NCBI GenBank assembly: GCA_007115705.1
Contig: QXEO01002100.1
Location: 1,736,001 to 1,800,000 of the forward strand
Direction: 5' to 3'
DNA from: Dactylis glomerata
Lineage: Eukaryota > Streptophyta > Magnoliopsida > Poales > Poaceae
Length of the DNA stretch: 64,000 nucleotides
Each line of letters begins with the position of its first letter. Position 1 is the stretch's first letter. The position numbers and the translations under genes were made by a program. The notes below the pieces were generated by a model. The model was given only the letters and a program-made list of their open reading frames with translations, searched no databases and was not told where the DNA came from. Positions 10,290 to 21,434 of the stretch are shown here, one piece after another.

Positions 10290-12050
10290 GGGCATCTTCA
10301 GCGGGCCGACCCAAACGGACACCGCGGGTCCGTTTCTGTCCGACCGGACAAAGAGGCCAAAAAAACAGCGCCCAGCGGGCCGACCCAAACATGTCCGGAG
10401 GGGAGAACACACCCATCCGCGGCCCAAATTTGGGGCAGCGATGGGTCTGCGCGGACACGCGCGGACCGGGCACGCGTCCTCCCCTGGTCCACCTGTCATC
10501 GACCCGCGCCGATACGTCTTCTCCAACGCGACGCGTCCGCCCGCGTCAGTGCGTCCCGTCGCCTCGAGTCAGAGCGCGTGCGCTTTGGGCGCCCCGCCGT
10601 CACCTTCAATGCCTGCCGCGGCATCAACGCCGGCGTGGCGTGCCGATTGGGCTGCCGCGCGCAGGCATTCATGGCGGCCGCTGGACGCCCGGCCACTGGC
10701 CCCTTTAAAAGGAGGCCACAACGGAGCCGCGGCCACCACAGCCTCCATCGCCATAGCCACCGCAGCCGCCACAGCCACCACATCCCGGCCACCACAGCCC
10801 AGCCATGGGGTTCTGGAAGAAGGGCAGGCACGACCACGAGGCCAGCGGGTCTTGGCGCCGGTCGCCACCTCGACGCCGGTCTCCCCTGCGCCGCGCCAGG
10901 ACGGTCTCGCCGCGCCAGGACGGTCTCGCCGCAGCCACCAACGCGCCAGCGTGATCGCCGGTACATTCCGGTGACTCACTGCCAGGCGCTGTACCAGTGC
11001 GGCCAGAGTGTGGAGTGGCCGGACTGCAGCCTCCCCGACGGGTGGCACCTCAACAGCAGGCGCGTGCCGGTCCCGCCAGTGCCGCGCTTCGGCCCGGACC
11101 GGGTCGCCGAGATCCGCCGCCGCCGCGCGCTGATGCCGGCGCGCCTCCACGCCGATCCCGCCTTTGGCTACGATAGCCAATGGTGGGACAACTTCGGGCC
11201 GCGGGAGCGCGACCCGGTGCGGCGCGCGGCCATCCTAGGGAAGGCCGCCCCCAACCCCTACGCCGGCGTGTACATGCCGGAGCCGGGGCCAGAGCCGCCG
11301 CAGGCGGAGCCCTTCATCGAGGAGATGGAGGAGGACGCGGAGGAGGCGCCGCCGGACGTCAAGCAGGAGGTGGGCGGCGACGACATCCCTGGCGAGGAGC
11401 CCAGGGACGACACCGACGACTTCTGCGGGTGCGTCACCTACGGCATCCTCGACGCAATGGAGCGCGGCGAGGCGCCCCCCTCCCCCCCCCGCCACCGATG
11501 ACCGAGGAGGAGGAGCTCCGGGTCGCCGTCCTCGTCTCCGAGGAGGAGGAGAAGAGGCGGTGGGCCAGCATCGACACTGCGCTGGCCATTTCCGTGCACC
11601 AGCAGCACGGCCGGCCACCATCGCCGCCACCGCAGCGTGCGGCAACGCCACCGCCGCCTCCTCCTCCAGGCCCGCCGCCGCCGCCACCTGCTGCCCCTGG
11701 TCCTCCTCCACCGCCTGCGGCCAACTGGCCGTGGGCGCAGTCGCCCTACATCATCCTCCCCGACGAGGACGACGAGTAGGCCGCGGCGAGGACGACGACG
11801 CCGCCGCCCCCTGTGCCCCCAAAGCCCTTGCTAGGGCTTTGTATGTTTTTTTTATTTTCTATGTTTTTTTTAATTTTCTATGTATTATCTAAGTAATGAA
11901 AAAAAATAAAAATAAAACTTTACGTCGGGCCGCTAGGTGCACCCCACGACCCATCCGGACAATACCGGACTGCCTGTCTGCGGGCCGACCCATACGGACC
12001 AAATCGGACCGATTCGGTGTCCGAAATGGGTCGGCCCGCTGGAGATGCGC
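10290..12050 (+). mobile_element. TIR element (Harbinger-like) carrying a Pro-rich ORF
   Basis: The ends form terminal inverted repeats of about 30 bases: left gcatcttcagcgggccgacc, right (reverse complement) gcatctccagcgggccgacc, both continuing to ACGGACAC/TCGGACAC. TTA flanks both sides (10287-10289, 12051-12053), the PIF/Harbinger target duplication. The interior is very GC-rich up to about 11820, unlike its surroundings, then AT-rich. It encodes no transposase; the cargo is one broken ORF. Confidence 0.8.
10805..11779 (+). pseudogene. Pro-rich/acidic protein of unknown function, frameshifted
   Basis: The likely start is ATG 10805 (MGFWKKGRHDHEASGSWRR), about 100 bases after a TTTAAAA box near 10705. 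The parts in order are: an Arg/Ser-rich N-terminus; a conserved-looking core with YIPVTHCQALYQ, VEWPDCSLPDGWHLN and RRVPVPPVPRFG, then EIRRRRAL; an acidic region; MTEEEELRVAV; a polyproline tract; and the C-terminus ILPDEDDE. Breaks: a direct duplication of about 19 bases near 10901-10940 shifts the frame after the N-terminus, and a C-run near 11476-11490 shifts it again before MTEEEE. I recall similar GC-rich hypothetical proteins as numerous in wheat, but no function is known to me. It lies wholly inside the TIR element, so it is cargo or an element gene rather than an ordinary host gene. Confidence 0.6.
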
Positions 12051-12053
12051 TTA

Positions 12054-13425
12054 GGCGCGGTGCTTATCACATCGAGTGATCTGCTAGCTCATGAACTGAA
12101 CATCTCTCAAATATTTTCATCCATATGCATATCGTGACAATTGACTCCAAACTCCAAAGGTGGACAAGTCAAGCTCGCGTGAGGAGCACAAAGAAAGGAC
12201 ACGCATCGGTTAGTGGACTCTGGGTCAGGTACAGGCAGGGCACACGCATCCCAGGACAGTTTGTCTCCTCGTTTGTCACCACTTCTCTCTAGTACAATGC
12301 CGGTGATTTTTTTTTTCTGAGCATTTTTCCCCAGCACCCTCTTTAATTAACACTCAGAAAACTTAAAGCAAGTGTGTGACAGTCGCCTACGTGGTCCATC
12401 CATCTATACGCCGGCTACAGGCAGTATCCGTTGTGAATGTAAACACGCCGGGCTTCGGCTCAGGTCGCACACAAACCTGAAGTCTGCGAAATGCTGAAAT
12501 GCTGAAGAATTTGTCGACGAGGAAGCTTTTCAAGTAGACACCAAAATGCCAAATTTGGAGTCGCCCAATGGTTTCCTCGCTCCGGCCGGCCATGTACCCG
12601 TCGTCCTGTTGATCGGTCTATTTCCCTCCCCGTCCTATCACGCTCATGGAGCTCGATCGCATCAGGGAACAATGGCGCGCGACGACTGGTCCGCTCGGTC
12701 GTACCCGGCACCGCGCACGTCGCAAGCACATACGGCCGGCACGCGACAAGCTGCCGATCGAGCTCCGACGTCCGTACGCGTACCTTCTCGCCGTTTTGAC
12801 CCGTCACCTCGACCCCCCGGGACCGGGGCCAGGCGCCACACCCGGAATCGGGAACGAGAGGCGACCAGTCAGCCAGCGATCCACGTACGGCAGGACGGAC
12901 TCCGGTGGGTGTGAGCATCAACCGCACAACGAGAAGCGACGGAACCTCCAAGCAGCGTCCCATCACAGATTCACGGCCTAGATATGGAGGTAGCTATAGG
13001 ATATAGGTCGGGTCCTCCTAGACTAGCCCTCGCCGAACGGAGAGCGAGAGCTACCGCATCTCGGCCGATTTGTTTCCACGGCGAGGGGGACCTCGTTCTT
13101 CGGTTATGTCATAGCAGGTAATTTTGGGGCATTGTAGTCAAAAGTAGTTTCATATTTGCTTTTTGACATTTGAAACTAGTTTCATATATTATAAGGGTAG
13201 TTTCAAATTCAAAAAAAGGAACCGGAGCACCTTCTTGCTCCGATGCCAAATTTCATCCCTGCCATAAATATTATATATCTCCTCCAATTATCTACTAGCT
13301 ACTGACGTGGGGTGAGAGAACAGCTTTGTTCTAAGCTGGTTTATCCTATATTGGGACCCATGCTATAGTTATTTAGCTATGGAACTAGTTCGTAGTCTGC
13401 TTACCAAATTCTACGCCAATGCTAA
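12054..13425. other. Low-copy intergenic DNA, no gene recognised
   Basis: Mixed composition. Overlapping ORFs at 12460-12981 run on both strands without family motifs and look like chance frames in GC-rich sequence. Nothing else is identifiable. Confidence 0.4.
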
Positions 13426-13569
13426 GGGGCTGTTTGGTTGGGCTTAAATTTGGCTTTTGGCTTTGGACTTATAAGCCACAAAAGCACCTAAATAGGTGCT
13501 TATTTAGGTGCTTTTGTGCCTTATAAACCAAAATCTAAAAGCCACAAATAAGCTCAGCCAAACAGCCCC
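13426..13569. mobile_element. Tourist-like MITE, near-complete hairpin
   Basis: A 144-bp element starting GGGGCTGTTTGGTT and ending with its reverse complement, flanked by TAA on both sides (13423-13425, 13570-13572). Most of its length folds back on itself, with the centre near the two GCACCTAAATA copies. It encodes nothing. TAA duplication and size fit a PIF/Harbinger-mobilised MITE. Confidence 0.9.
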
Positions 13570-13572
13570 TAA

Positions 13573-14379
13573 ATACTGCTATGCGTCAGATTTAGCTATG
13601 ACAATATTGTGGATAGCCTTAGGATTATATATGTGCAGTTGGGTGGTGGAGTGGTGTTAGGGTCAATAAATCCGTCTCAACTCTACTTTCACACATGCGG
13701 CCGTCACCAACTTGATGGCAATGTGTGTTTATTGGTCCTTTAGATTGGCATATTGGTGTTTTGCTATTTTGTAGATCTTGCGAGATCAGTTTCTCAGTGT
13801 GTCGTCAACGTTCGTCGTTATCCACAACGTAGCTCGAGGCCGGGCGATGCGGATGCTCTAGAGGGGTATGTTAGTCCGGAGGAGGTGGAGCTATCGTTAT
13901 TCTCTGACTTCGTCGTTAGGATGCTGGATCTGGGTTCCAGAATGCACAACGACGTGTCTCGGCCCATGTGCATCGTCTAGGCGATAGTGGAGAGTTTGGC
14001 GGTGACCCCTAAATCCAGTGAGTGCATGACATCCTTGGAATGTCTATCTTATTTTATACTTTAGGGTTCTATTCACAAAGTTTTCATCATAACTATTTTC
14101 TTATGACTTGCCATGTATTTTCAATGTTTGTTTGACTATCATGTATTAGCTTAAACGTGATTACAAGGGTGAGACCAATAGGTTCCCATAGGTTACAGAT
14201 GCACCCCAAAGTAAAGCAGAAATTATAAAGAGGTCCATAAGGAGCACACGACAGCTCGGTCATCTACTCTATAACTGGTGGGGGGGGTCAGGAGGCCTCC
14301 ACAAAAATCCGAATTTACCGGCCGTCGGATCGTATCGTGTTTTACAACGAATCTCGGCCGTCCGTTCCTTTTAACCGCG
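13573..14379. other. Intergenic DNA, no supported gene
   Basis: A 75-codon frame at 13753-13980 has no recognisable motif and is not called. From about 14225 the sequence becomes GC-richer and leads into a TATA box. Confidence 0.35.
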
Positions 14380-14383
14380 TGCA

Positions 14384-14719
14384 TATAAAAGGGCTCCCAG
14401 TGAAAACCTAGCCCAATCCCCGCACGTCTCCTCCTCTCGCGATTCCTCAGCCGCCATGCCCAATCCCCTCCGCGTCTCTCCCCCAATCCTCTACCTGTCT
14501 CTCCCTCCCATGCCGGCGACGGGCGGTGGCAGCGGCCACGCCGGAGATGGGCGGCGACGGCAGAGGCCATTCCGGCGACGGACGGGCAGCGACGGCAGCA
14601 GCCATGCCGGCGACGGAGCGGCCACGCCGATGACGGACGGACAGCGACGGGCGGGTGGCCAGGGCGACGGGCGCCATCTCCTCTTCCACGCCCCGCCCAT
14701 CTCAAGCGCGTTGCCGTGA
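14384..14719 (+). other. Promoter-like segment and short ORF of unknown status
   Basis: A TATA box (GCATATAAAAG, 14381-14391) is followed about 65 bases later by a good plant start context (GCCGCCATG, ATG 14456) and an 87-codon ORF rich in Gly, Arg and Ala. The ORF lies in imperfect repeats of a GCCGGCGACGG-like unit, so its protein content may be incidental. Element B inserted 95 bases after the stop. Joining across B gives ...TTCCTCGCAG then GTATCC, a plausible splice donor at 21439/21440. It may be the 5' part of a gene or non-coding transcript split by B; no protein family is recognised. Confidence 0.35.
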
Positions 14720-14813
14720 GACGGCAGGGGACGGTCGGAGGGTGCGGAGATGGTAGCCGCCGACCGGCCAGAAGTTAGAAGGCAACAATAGGGACGTTGA
14801 CCTTCATGGTTCC

Positions 14814-16444
14814 TGCTACTTGTTGATGGCGCCAGGAAATTACTGATGGTGCCAAGTTGACGTGGGAGCAGACTGTCCTTGTGCGTGGTGGATAACCATC
14901 CCGTTGGGAACCCCAAGAGGAAGGTATGATGAGTGTAGCGGCTAGTCTTCCCTCAGTTAAGAAACCAAGGTTTAATGTCGGTCAGGAGAGGAGAGACAAT
15001 GACGACTGAAGGTGATGCGGAACCTGCACACACACAAACAAATACTTTGTTCCCAACTTGCGATGAGGTTGTCAATCTCACCGGTTTGCTTGAAACAAAG
15101 GTTATGAGCGTATCGAGTGGAAGACAATATAGTATGCGAGTAAAGTAAATAGTACGAGTAAAGTAAATAGGTGATATCAATATGATGGAAATAGGACCGG
15201 GGTCCACAGTTCACTAGTGGTGTCTCTCCATAGATAAAATAACACATGCTGGGTAAACAAATTACAGTTGGGCAATTGATAGAATAGAGATAAACGTGAT
15301 ATGTCAAGAAGATCACTATGAGATTTACTCTGGGCATTACAACAAAATACATAGACCGCCATCCAACTGCATCTATGACTAATAATCCACTCCCGGGGAT
15401 ATCAATCCGAACACCCCAGAAGTATTAAGTTGCGAACAACAGATAATTGCATTAAGCAAAGTGTGTAATGTAAACAAAGCATATATGCCCTTGAGCATAT
15501 GAATGTTGTTTTCTCCCTAGTAGCAACAGCACATCTACCACCTTAGAGGTTTCTGTCACTCCCCCAGGTGAAATAGAGGCATGAACCCACTATCGAGCAT
15601 AAATACCCCCTCTTGGAGTCACTAGCAACTACTCGGCCAAGATAGCTACTAACAACGGAGAGCATGCAAGATCATAAACAACATAGAGATAACAAAAGAT
15701 ATAATTCAGTACAACAACTTAATCATAAACACCAATATTCATCGGATCCCAACAAACCAAACATGTAGAATTACATAACGGTGATCTCAATCATGTAGGG
15801 CAGCTCATGAGATCTAAACATGAAGCACATGGTGGAGAAGACAACTATCTAGCTACTGCTATGGACCCATAGTCCAAGGTAGACTACTCACTCATCGCTC
15901 CGGAGGCAAGCATGGCGATGAAGGAGACCTCCGGTGGCGATTCCCCTCTCCGGCAGGGTGCCGGGAAGAGCTTCTGGACCCTCCCGATCTTCGGGTCGAC
16001 GGCGGTGGCGGATCGCGATGTGTTCTAGAAAACTGATCGGGCCCTTAGGTTTTTCTCGTCGGGGGGTCTTTATAGGCGAAGGGGCGTCGTCAGAGGAGGG
16101 ACCAGGCGCCCTCACATGGGCCCGGCGCAGCCAGGGGCCTGGCCGTGCCGCCCCTGCGTGTGGGGCCCTGGTGGCCCCCCTCCTACTCCTCTTCGGATCT
16201 CTGGAAGCTTCCGGGTAAAATAAGACTTCAGGATGTGGTTTCGTCCAATTCCGAGAATATTTCTTATGTATCACTCTGAAACACAAAAACAGCAGAAAAT
16301 AGGAAACTGGCACTGTGGCACTTCGTTAATAGGTTAGTTCCGGAAAATGCATAAAAGTGCCACTAAGTGTAATGAAACAATAGGCAAATGGTGTAAAAAC
16401 AAGCATGGAGCATCAAAAATTATAGATACGTTTGAGACGTATCA
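14814..16444 (-). repeat. Element B 3' LTR (left copy)
   Basis: Runs from TGCTACTTG to GACGTATCA. The GTTCC duplication abuts it on the left. Confidence 0.95.
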
Positions 16445-19020
16445 AGCATCCCCAAGCTTAACTCCTGCTCGTCCTCGATTAGGTAAGTGATAACAAAAGA
16501 ATAATTTTTGAGGTGACATGCACCTACACAATCTTGATCATATATGTAAGCATTGGTGAGCTGAGATCATAAGAACTTAAAACATGGGCATGAAGATATA
16601 ATCATGACAATAAGAACTTAGCAACCATGTTGTAAACATGCAAATGAACACAAACAAAAGATCATGAAAATGAAACAATGAAAGTCAAACGAGTGTTCAA
16701 ATCATAAGGAAAAACATACAAATGGTTTTCAGCTTGTCCTTCAAAGAGAGCAAAACATAAATGCATAGGACACCTTCAAGTTTAAGAGGGCGACTAGATA
16801 CAAATAATTTGAGAACAAGTGAAACCAATAATATGAATCAATCAATGAACTTTGGGACAATGCATATCACACTAAGAATGACAACTATGCTCTCTTAATG
16901 GTGCATAAAGAAAGAAGGTGGTGACTCAACATAAAAGTAAAAGAAAGGCCCTTCGCAGAGGGAAGCAGTGATTAAACATGTGCTAGAGCTTTTCATTTGT
17001 AAAACAGAGAGATAAAAATTGGTTTTGAGAGGTGGTTGTCTTTGTCAACGACTGGCAATGGGGTTCTTACTATCTTCCATACAAAAATGAAGCAAGTTTT
17101 TGAGAGAGAGATTGGCACTTTTTGTGCTCTTTTATAAAGCTTGGCACTCCTCCCCACCTTTTTTCCTTTCCCAAACCATGGCTAACCGATTCCATCGGGT
17201 GCCCACCAACATTCACTTTCCATGGAGGAGTGCCTTTTTTCTTTCTTTTTTCTTTTCTTTTTGGAATAAGCAATATGGAAGATAGCAAATCTGACCACTA
17301 CGTCCCCATGAGCTGAAAACAGTGTCACAAAACGAGAAGTGTTTTGAAGGTTTTTGAAAGGTAGCACATGAAAATTTTACTTTGGAATGGCTTACAAATA
17401 CCATGCATAGGAATTTATAGTGGACACAATGGAAAACTTGGTTTTTAGGAGTTGGATGCACGAGTAGAGCTCATACTCAGTACAAGGCGAGGGCTAGCAA
17501 AAGACTGGGAGCGACCAACTAAGAGAGCAATAATGGCCATAATCATGCAAAGCGACAAAGCGACATTAAAAGAAGCATAAGATGGCATCAAAAGTCAAAA
17601 ACTAAATGATCATGAAGGCTATTGGCGACTTTGTAAGAGTCTAACATGTGTGAGCATGCGCCAAGTCAACCCAAATAAAGCATCAAGGAGAAAACCAAAA
17701 TAATGCTTTCATACAATAAAAACAACGCATGATTTTTTCAAAGGCTCATTAAGTAATCTCAGTTATTTGAGACAAATCATGCTACAGCAAAACCACTAAG
17801 CATACTATCAAAAAGACATCAAGCATGACATGAAAAAGCCTAAGCCGCAGTCTACATAAGCTCCTTCTTGTACCACTATTTTGCACAAAGCTTTTTCTCT
17901 TTTCCAACACCATTTGAAATTTTTATAAACACCTCTTTTGATGAAAACCAATAAAGATCAGAGGCAAAAATACACCTTGATGAAAAGATATGACAAGGTC
18001 TGAACGCAAATCAAGGCGAAAACGAAAACCAAAAGCAGTAGCAGAAAAAGAAGAACACCCGATAAACGATAAGAGTGAAAACTGAGTGTTCTTGGCAAAT
18101 GAAAAGCAAGGCAACTTCTCCAAAAGAAATTTGTTGGGGTCCAACCATTTATTGCAGCAAACAAACAAACTCAACCAACTAAGAAAACTAAAACAACTGA
18201 CGCTCCAAGAAAAACACATAGTGCATGAAGCAATAAAAATATAGTGTTTTGAAAGGTGACCTGATTTTTGCCGATGAAGAAGGGGTGCCTCGGGGGCATC
18301 CCCAAGCTTTGACGCTTGTACTTCTTGGATATTTCTTGGGGTGATGCATGGGCATCCCCAAGCTTGAGCTTTTGTCCATTCTTCAACTCATCTCATCATT
18401 CTCCAATCCCTCCACTTGAAAACTTCCTTCATACAAAACTAAACACAAATCTATTAGCAACATTAGTGCAAGCATAACATATAATCAATCCTCTATTTGC
18501 TTCAGGTTTCAACTCAAAACCACCACATATATAGCAAATACTACTGTAGCAACCTCCCCAAAAGTTCCGTGATCAAAAGAACTCAAAAGAAAGCGATAAA
18601 GTGGCAAACACAAATATTGGCAGAAATCTGTCAAAACTGAACAGCTGACAAAGGTCGAATTTTTGAGGGATTTTCTGTTGCTCAAATCAAAAAGTGTTCA
18701 ACTAACAAAAGTTTGGATATAACCTGGGGCATATGCACAAGAAATCGCAGTTCCAAAAGATAAACAGAGAATTTTCACGAATTTTTACGGTGCAGCACCG
18801 AAAACAGTTTCAGGACAGCAACATCCCCAAATATTTACCTCACTCAAATTAGAGGCTTCTCTTGGCACAAAAACGAAATAAACAAGATAAGGAGCGGTCA
18901 TTACAGTAGTAATGACTTCCAAGACTCGAATAAAAGAAAAAGTACTGAAAAAAAACATTGGGTTATCTCCCAAGAGTGCTTTTCTTTAACGCCTTTGAGC
19001 TAGGCGCAGAAAATTGCGAA
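16445..19020 (-). other. Element B internal non-coding part
   Basis: No gene. It aligns with 1630-3505 plus 5164-5830 of element A (continuous here, split there by the solo LTR) and, except at 16970-17450, with element C. It contains two CATCCCCAAGCTT copies near 18297-18364. Confidence 0.75.
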
Positions 19021-19614
19021 TCAAGTACCTTCAGAAGAAGCATTAAGATCAACTGCAGAGGTCTTATCAATAAGGCATTGTATTTCATCCACATAAGTTT
19101 TAGAAGACCCTTTTTGATCATGCTTTGGTACACTATTTTCATCAAAAAGATTTTCAGGACAGATCCAGGCTAAATTATTTTCGAAGGCTTCATTCAATCC
19201 CAAAAGCTTGCAAGGTATAGGTATTTCGGTTCCCTCATCATTAGTATCAATAACCTTTATAGGTGAACTGAGTTTATTAAAACGTTTAAGAACTTTCCTA
19301 GCTTCAATAACGACATCCTTAAATTCTAGGCGCAAAGTTTCCAAGATAAAAGCTTTCTTTTCGGGATCCTCAATTTCATGAAGCTTAAGGAACAGCTATT
19401 GCATAAAAGGATTAAGACTAGCAAACCTAGTTTCCAACATGTCAATTAAATAAACAGAAGCAACTTCAATACTAGGAGCAAGCTCAACCCAAGACTTTTC
19501 CTCAACTTCCTCATGCATACTAATGTGACTAAAGAACTCCTCAATGTTACTTTTGCCAATAATTGAACCACTACCTACTGAGAGGTCCTCCAGAACGTAC
19601 TTAGGGATCAACAT
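19021..19614 (-). pseudogene. Short gag-like ORF of element B, one stop
   Basis: From the ATG at 19614 (minus strand) a frame of about 197 codons runs to 19021, broken only by a TAG at 19396-19398 where the relatives read Gln-Gln (A) or Gln-Tyr (C). The N-terminus has PKYVLEDLS and SGSIIGKSNIE, shared with element A. It then enters the gag C-terminal block (WVELAPSIEVASVYLIDMLE, EFKDVVIEARKVLKRFNKL, WICPENLFDENSVP). The first two thirds of a standard gag, including the capsid-like region seen in C, are missing. With only one lesion in a recent element, the ORF may have been functional or recently silenced. Its role, if any, is unknown. Confidence 0.7.
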
Positions 19615-19772
19615 GATAAACTAAAGTAAAGAAATAACAACTACCAAGGATTTAATTTTTTTGGGTTTTTGATAAAAAGCAATGCAGGTAAAATAAAATA
19701 AAGTAAAGCAAAACAATAACAAAATAAAGAATGTGTGTGCGAAAAACTCCCCTCGCAGAAGTCTTCTCTTCC

Positions 19773-19790
19773 TCCCCGGCAACGGCGCCA
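19773..19790 (-). other. tRNA-Asp primer binding site of element B
   Basis: Perfect 18-base identity to the 3' end of plant tRNA-Asp on the plus strand (tccccggcaacggcgcca), 10 bases inside the right LTR. It sets the element orientation as minus. Confidence 0.92.
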
Positions 19791-19800
19791 GAAAATTAGC

Positions 19801-21429
19801 TGCTACTTGTTGATGGCGCCAGGAAATTACTGATGGTGCCAAGTTGACGTGGGAGCAGACTGTCCTTGTGCGTGGTGGATAACCAGCCCGTTGGGAACCC
19901 CAAGAGGAAGATATGATGAGTGTAGCGGCTAGTCTTCCCTCAGTTAAGAAACCAAGGTTTAATGTCGGTCAGGAGAGGAGAGACAATAACGACTGAAGGT
20001 GATGCGGAACCTGCACACACACAAACAAATACTTTGTTCCCAACTTGCGATGAGGTTGTCAATCTCACCGGTTTGCTTGAAACAAAGGTTATGAGCGTAT
20101 CGAGTGGAAAACAATATAGTATGCGAGTAAAGTAAACAGTACGAGTAAAGTAAACAGGTGATATCAATATGATGGAAATAGGACCGGGGTCCACAGTTCA
20201 CTAGTGGTGTCTCTCCATAGATAAAATAACACATGCTGGGTAAACAAATTACAGTTGCGCAATTGATAGAATAGAGATAAACGTGATATGTCAAGAAGAT
20301 CACTATGAGATTTACTCTGGGCATTACAACAAAATACATAGACCGCCATCCAACTGCATCTATGACTAATAATCCACTCCCGGGGATATCAATCCGAATA
20401 CCCCAGAAGTATTAAGTTGCGAACAACAGATAATTGCATTAAGCAAAGTGTGTAATGTAAACAAAGCATATGCCCTTGAGCATATGAATGTTGTTTTCTC
20501 CCTAGTAGCAACAGCACATCTACCACCTTAGAGGTTTCTGTCACTCCCCCAAGTGAAATAGAGGCATGAACCCACTATCGAGCATAAATACCCCCTCTTG
20601 GAGTCACTAGCAACTACTCGACCAAGATAGCTACTAACAATGGAGAGCATGCAAGATCATAAACAACATAGAGATAACAAAAGATATAATTCAGTACAGC
20701 AACTTAATCATAAACACCAATATTCATCGGATCCCAACAAATCAAACATGTAGAATTACATAACGGTGATCTCAATCATGTAGGGCAGCTCATGAGATCT
20801 AAACATGAAGCACATGGTGGAGAAGACAACTATCTAGCTACTGCTATGGACCCATAGTCCAAGGTAGACTACTCACTCATCGCTCCGGAGGCAAGCATGG
20901 CGATGAAGGAGACCTCCGGTGGCGATTCCCCTCTTCGGCAGGGTGCCGGGAAGAGCTTCTGGACCCTCCCGATCTTCGGGTCGACGGCGGCGGCAGATCG
21001 CGATGTGTTCTGGAAAACTGATCGGGCCCTTAGGTTTTTCTCGTCGGGGGGTCTTTATAGGCGAAGGGGCGTCGTCAGAGGAGGGGCCAGGCGCCCTCAC
21101 GCGGGCCCGGCGCGGCCAGGGGCCTGGCCGCGCCGCCCCTGCATGTGGGGCCCTGGTGGCCCCCCTCCTACTCCTCTTCGGATCTCTGGAAGCTTCCGGG
21201 TAAAATAAGACTTCAGGATGTGGTTTCGTCCAATTCCGAGAATATTTCCTGTGTATCACTCTGAAACACAAAAATAGCAGAAAACAGGGAACTGGCACTG
21301 TGGCACTTCGTTAATAGGTTAGTTCCGGAAAATGCATAAAAGTGCCACTAAGTGTAACGAAACAATAGGCAAATGGTGTAAAAACAAGCATGGAGCATCA
21401 AAAATTATAGATACGTTTGAGACGTATCA
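19801..21429 (-). repeat. Element B 5' LTR (right copy)
   Basis: Direct repeat of 14814-16444 with only a small number of visible substitutions and a short indel near 20465. The GTTCC duplication follows at 21430. Confidence 0.95.
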
Positions 21430-21434
21430 GTTCC

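Larger units (their letters stand above)
14814..21429 (-). mobile_element. Element B: pol-less gypsy-type LTR retrotransposon
   Basis: LTRs at 14814-16444 and 19801-21429 are nearly identical (1631 and 1629 bases), so insertion was recent. A perfect 5-bp target duplication GTTCC lies at 14809-14813 and 21430-21434. A clean tRNA-Asp primer site next to the right LTR gives minus orientation. The internal domain is 3356 bp and holds only a short gag-like ORF with one stop. It is the same family as A, C and the solo LTR, but its LTR lacks the roughly 70-base segment after the GACTGAAGGTGATGC block that A and C retain. Confidence 0.95.

Noticed and set aside
10281..10804. Upstream extension of the 406-codon frame, starting in the terminal inverted repeat
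   Set aside because: The first 8 codons precede the element and the stretch codes through the TIR. The ATG at 10805 with MGFWKK is a better start.
12460..12981. Overlapping ORFs of 168, 122 and 111 codons on both strands
   Set aside because: All are open because of GC-rich composition; no motif, no splice context, no conserved pattern.
13753..13980. 75-codon ORF containing EGYVSPEEVELSLFSDFVVR
   Set aside because: Looks protein-like for about 40 residues, but has no recognisable family, no partner exon and no regulatory context; too weak to call.
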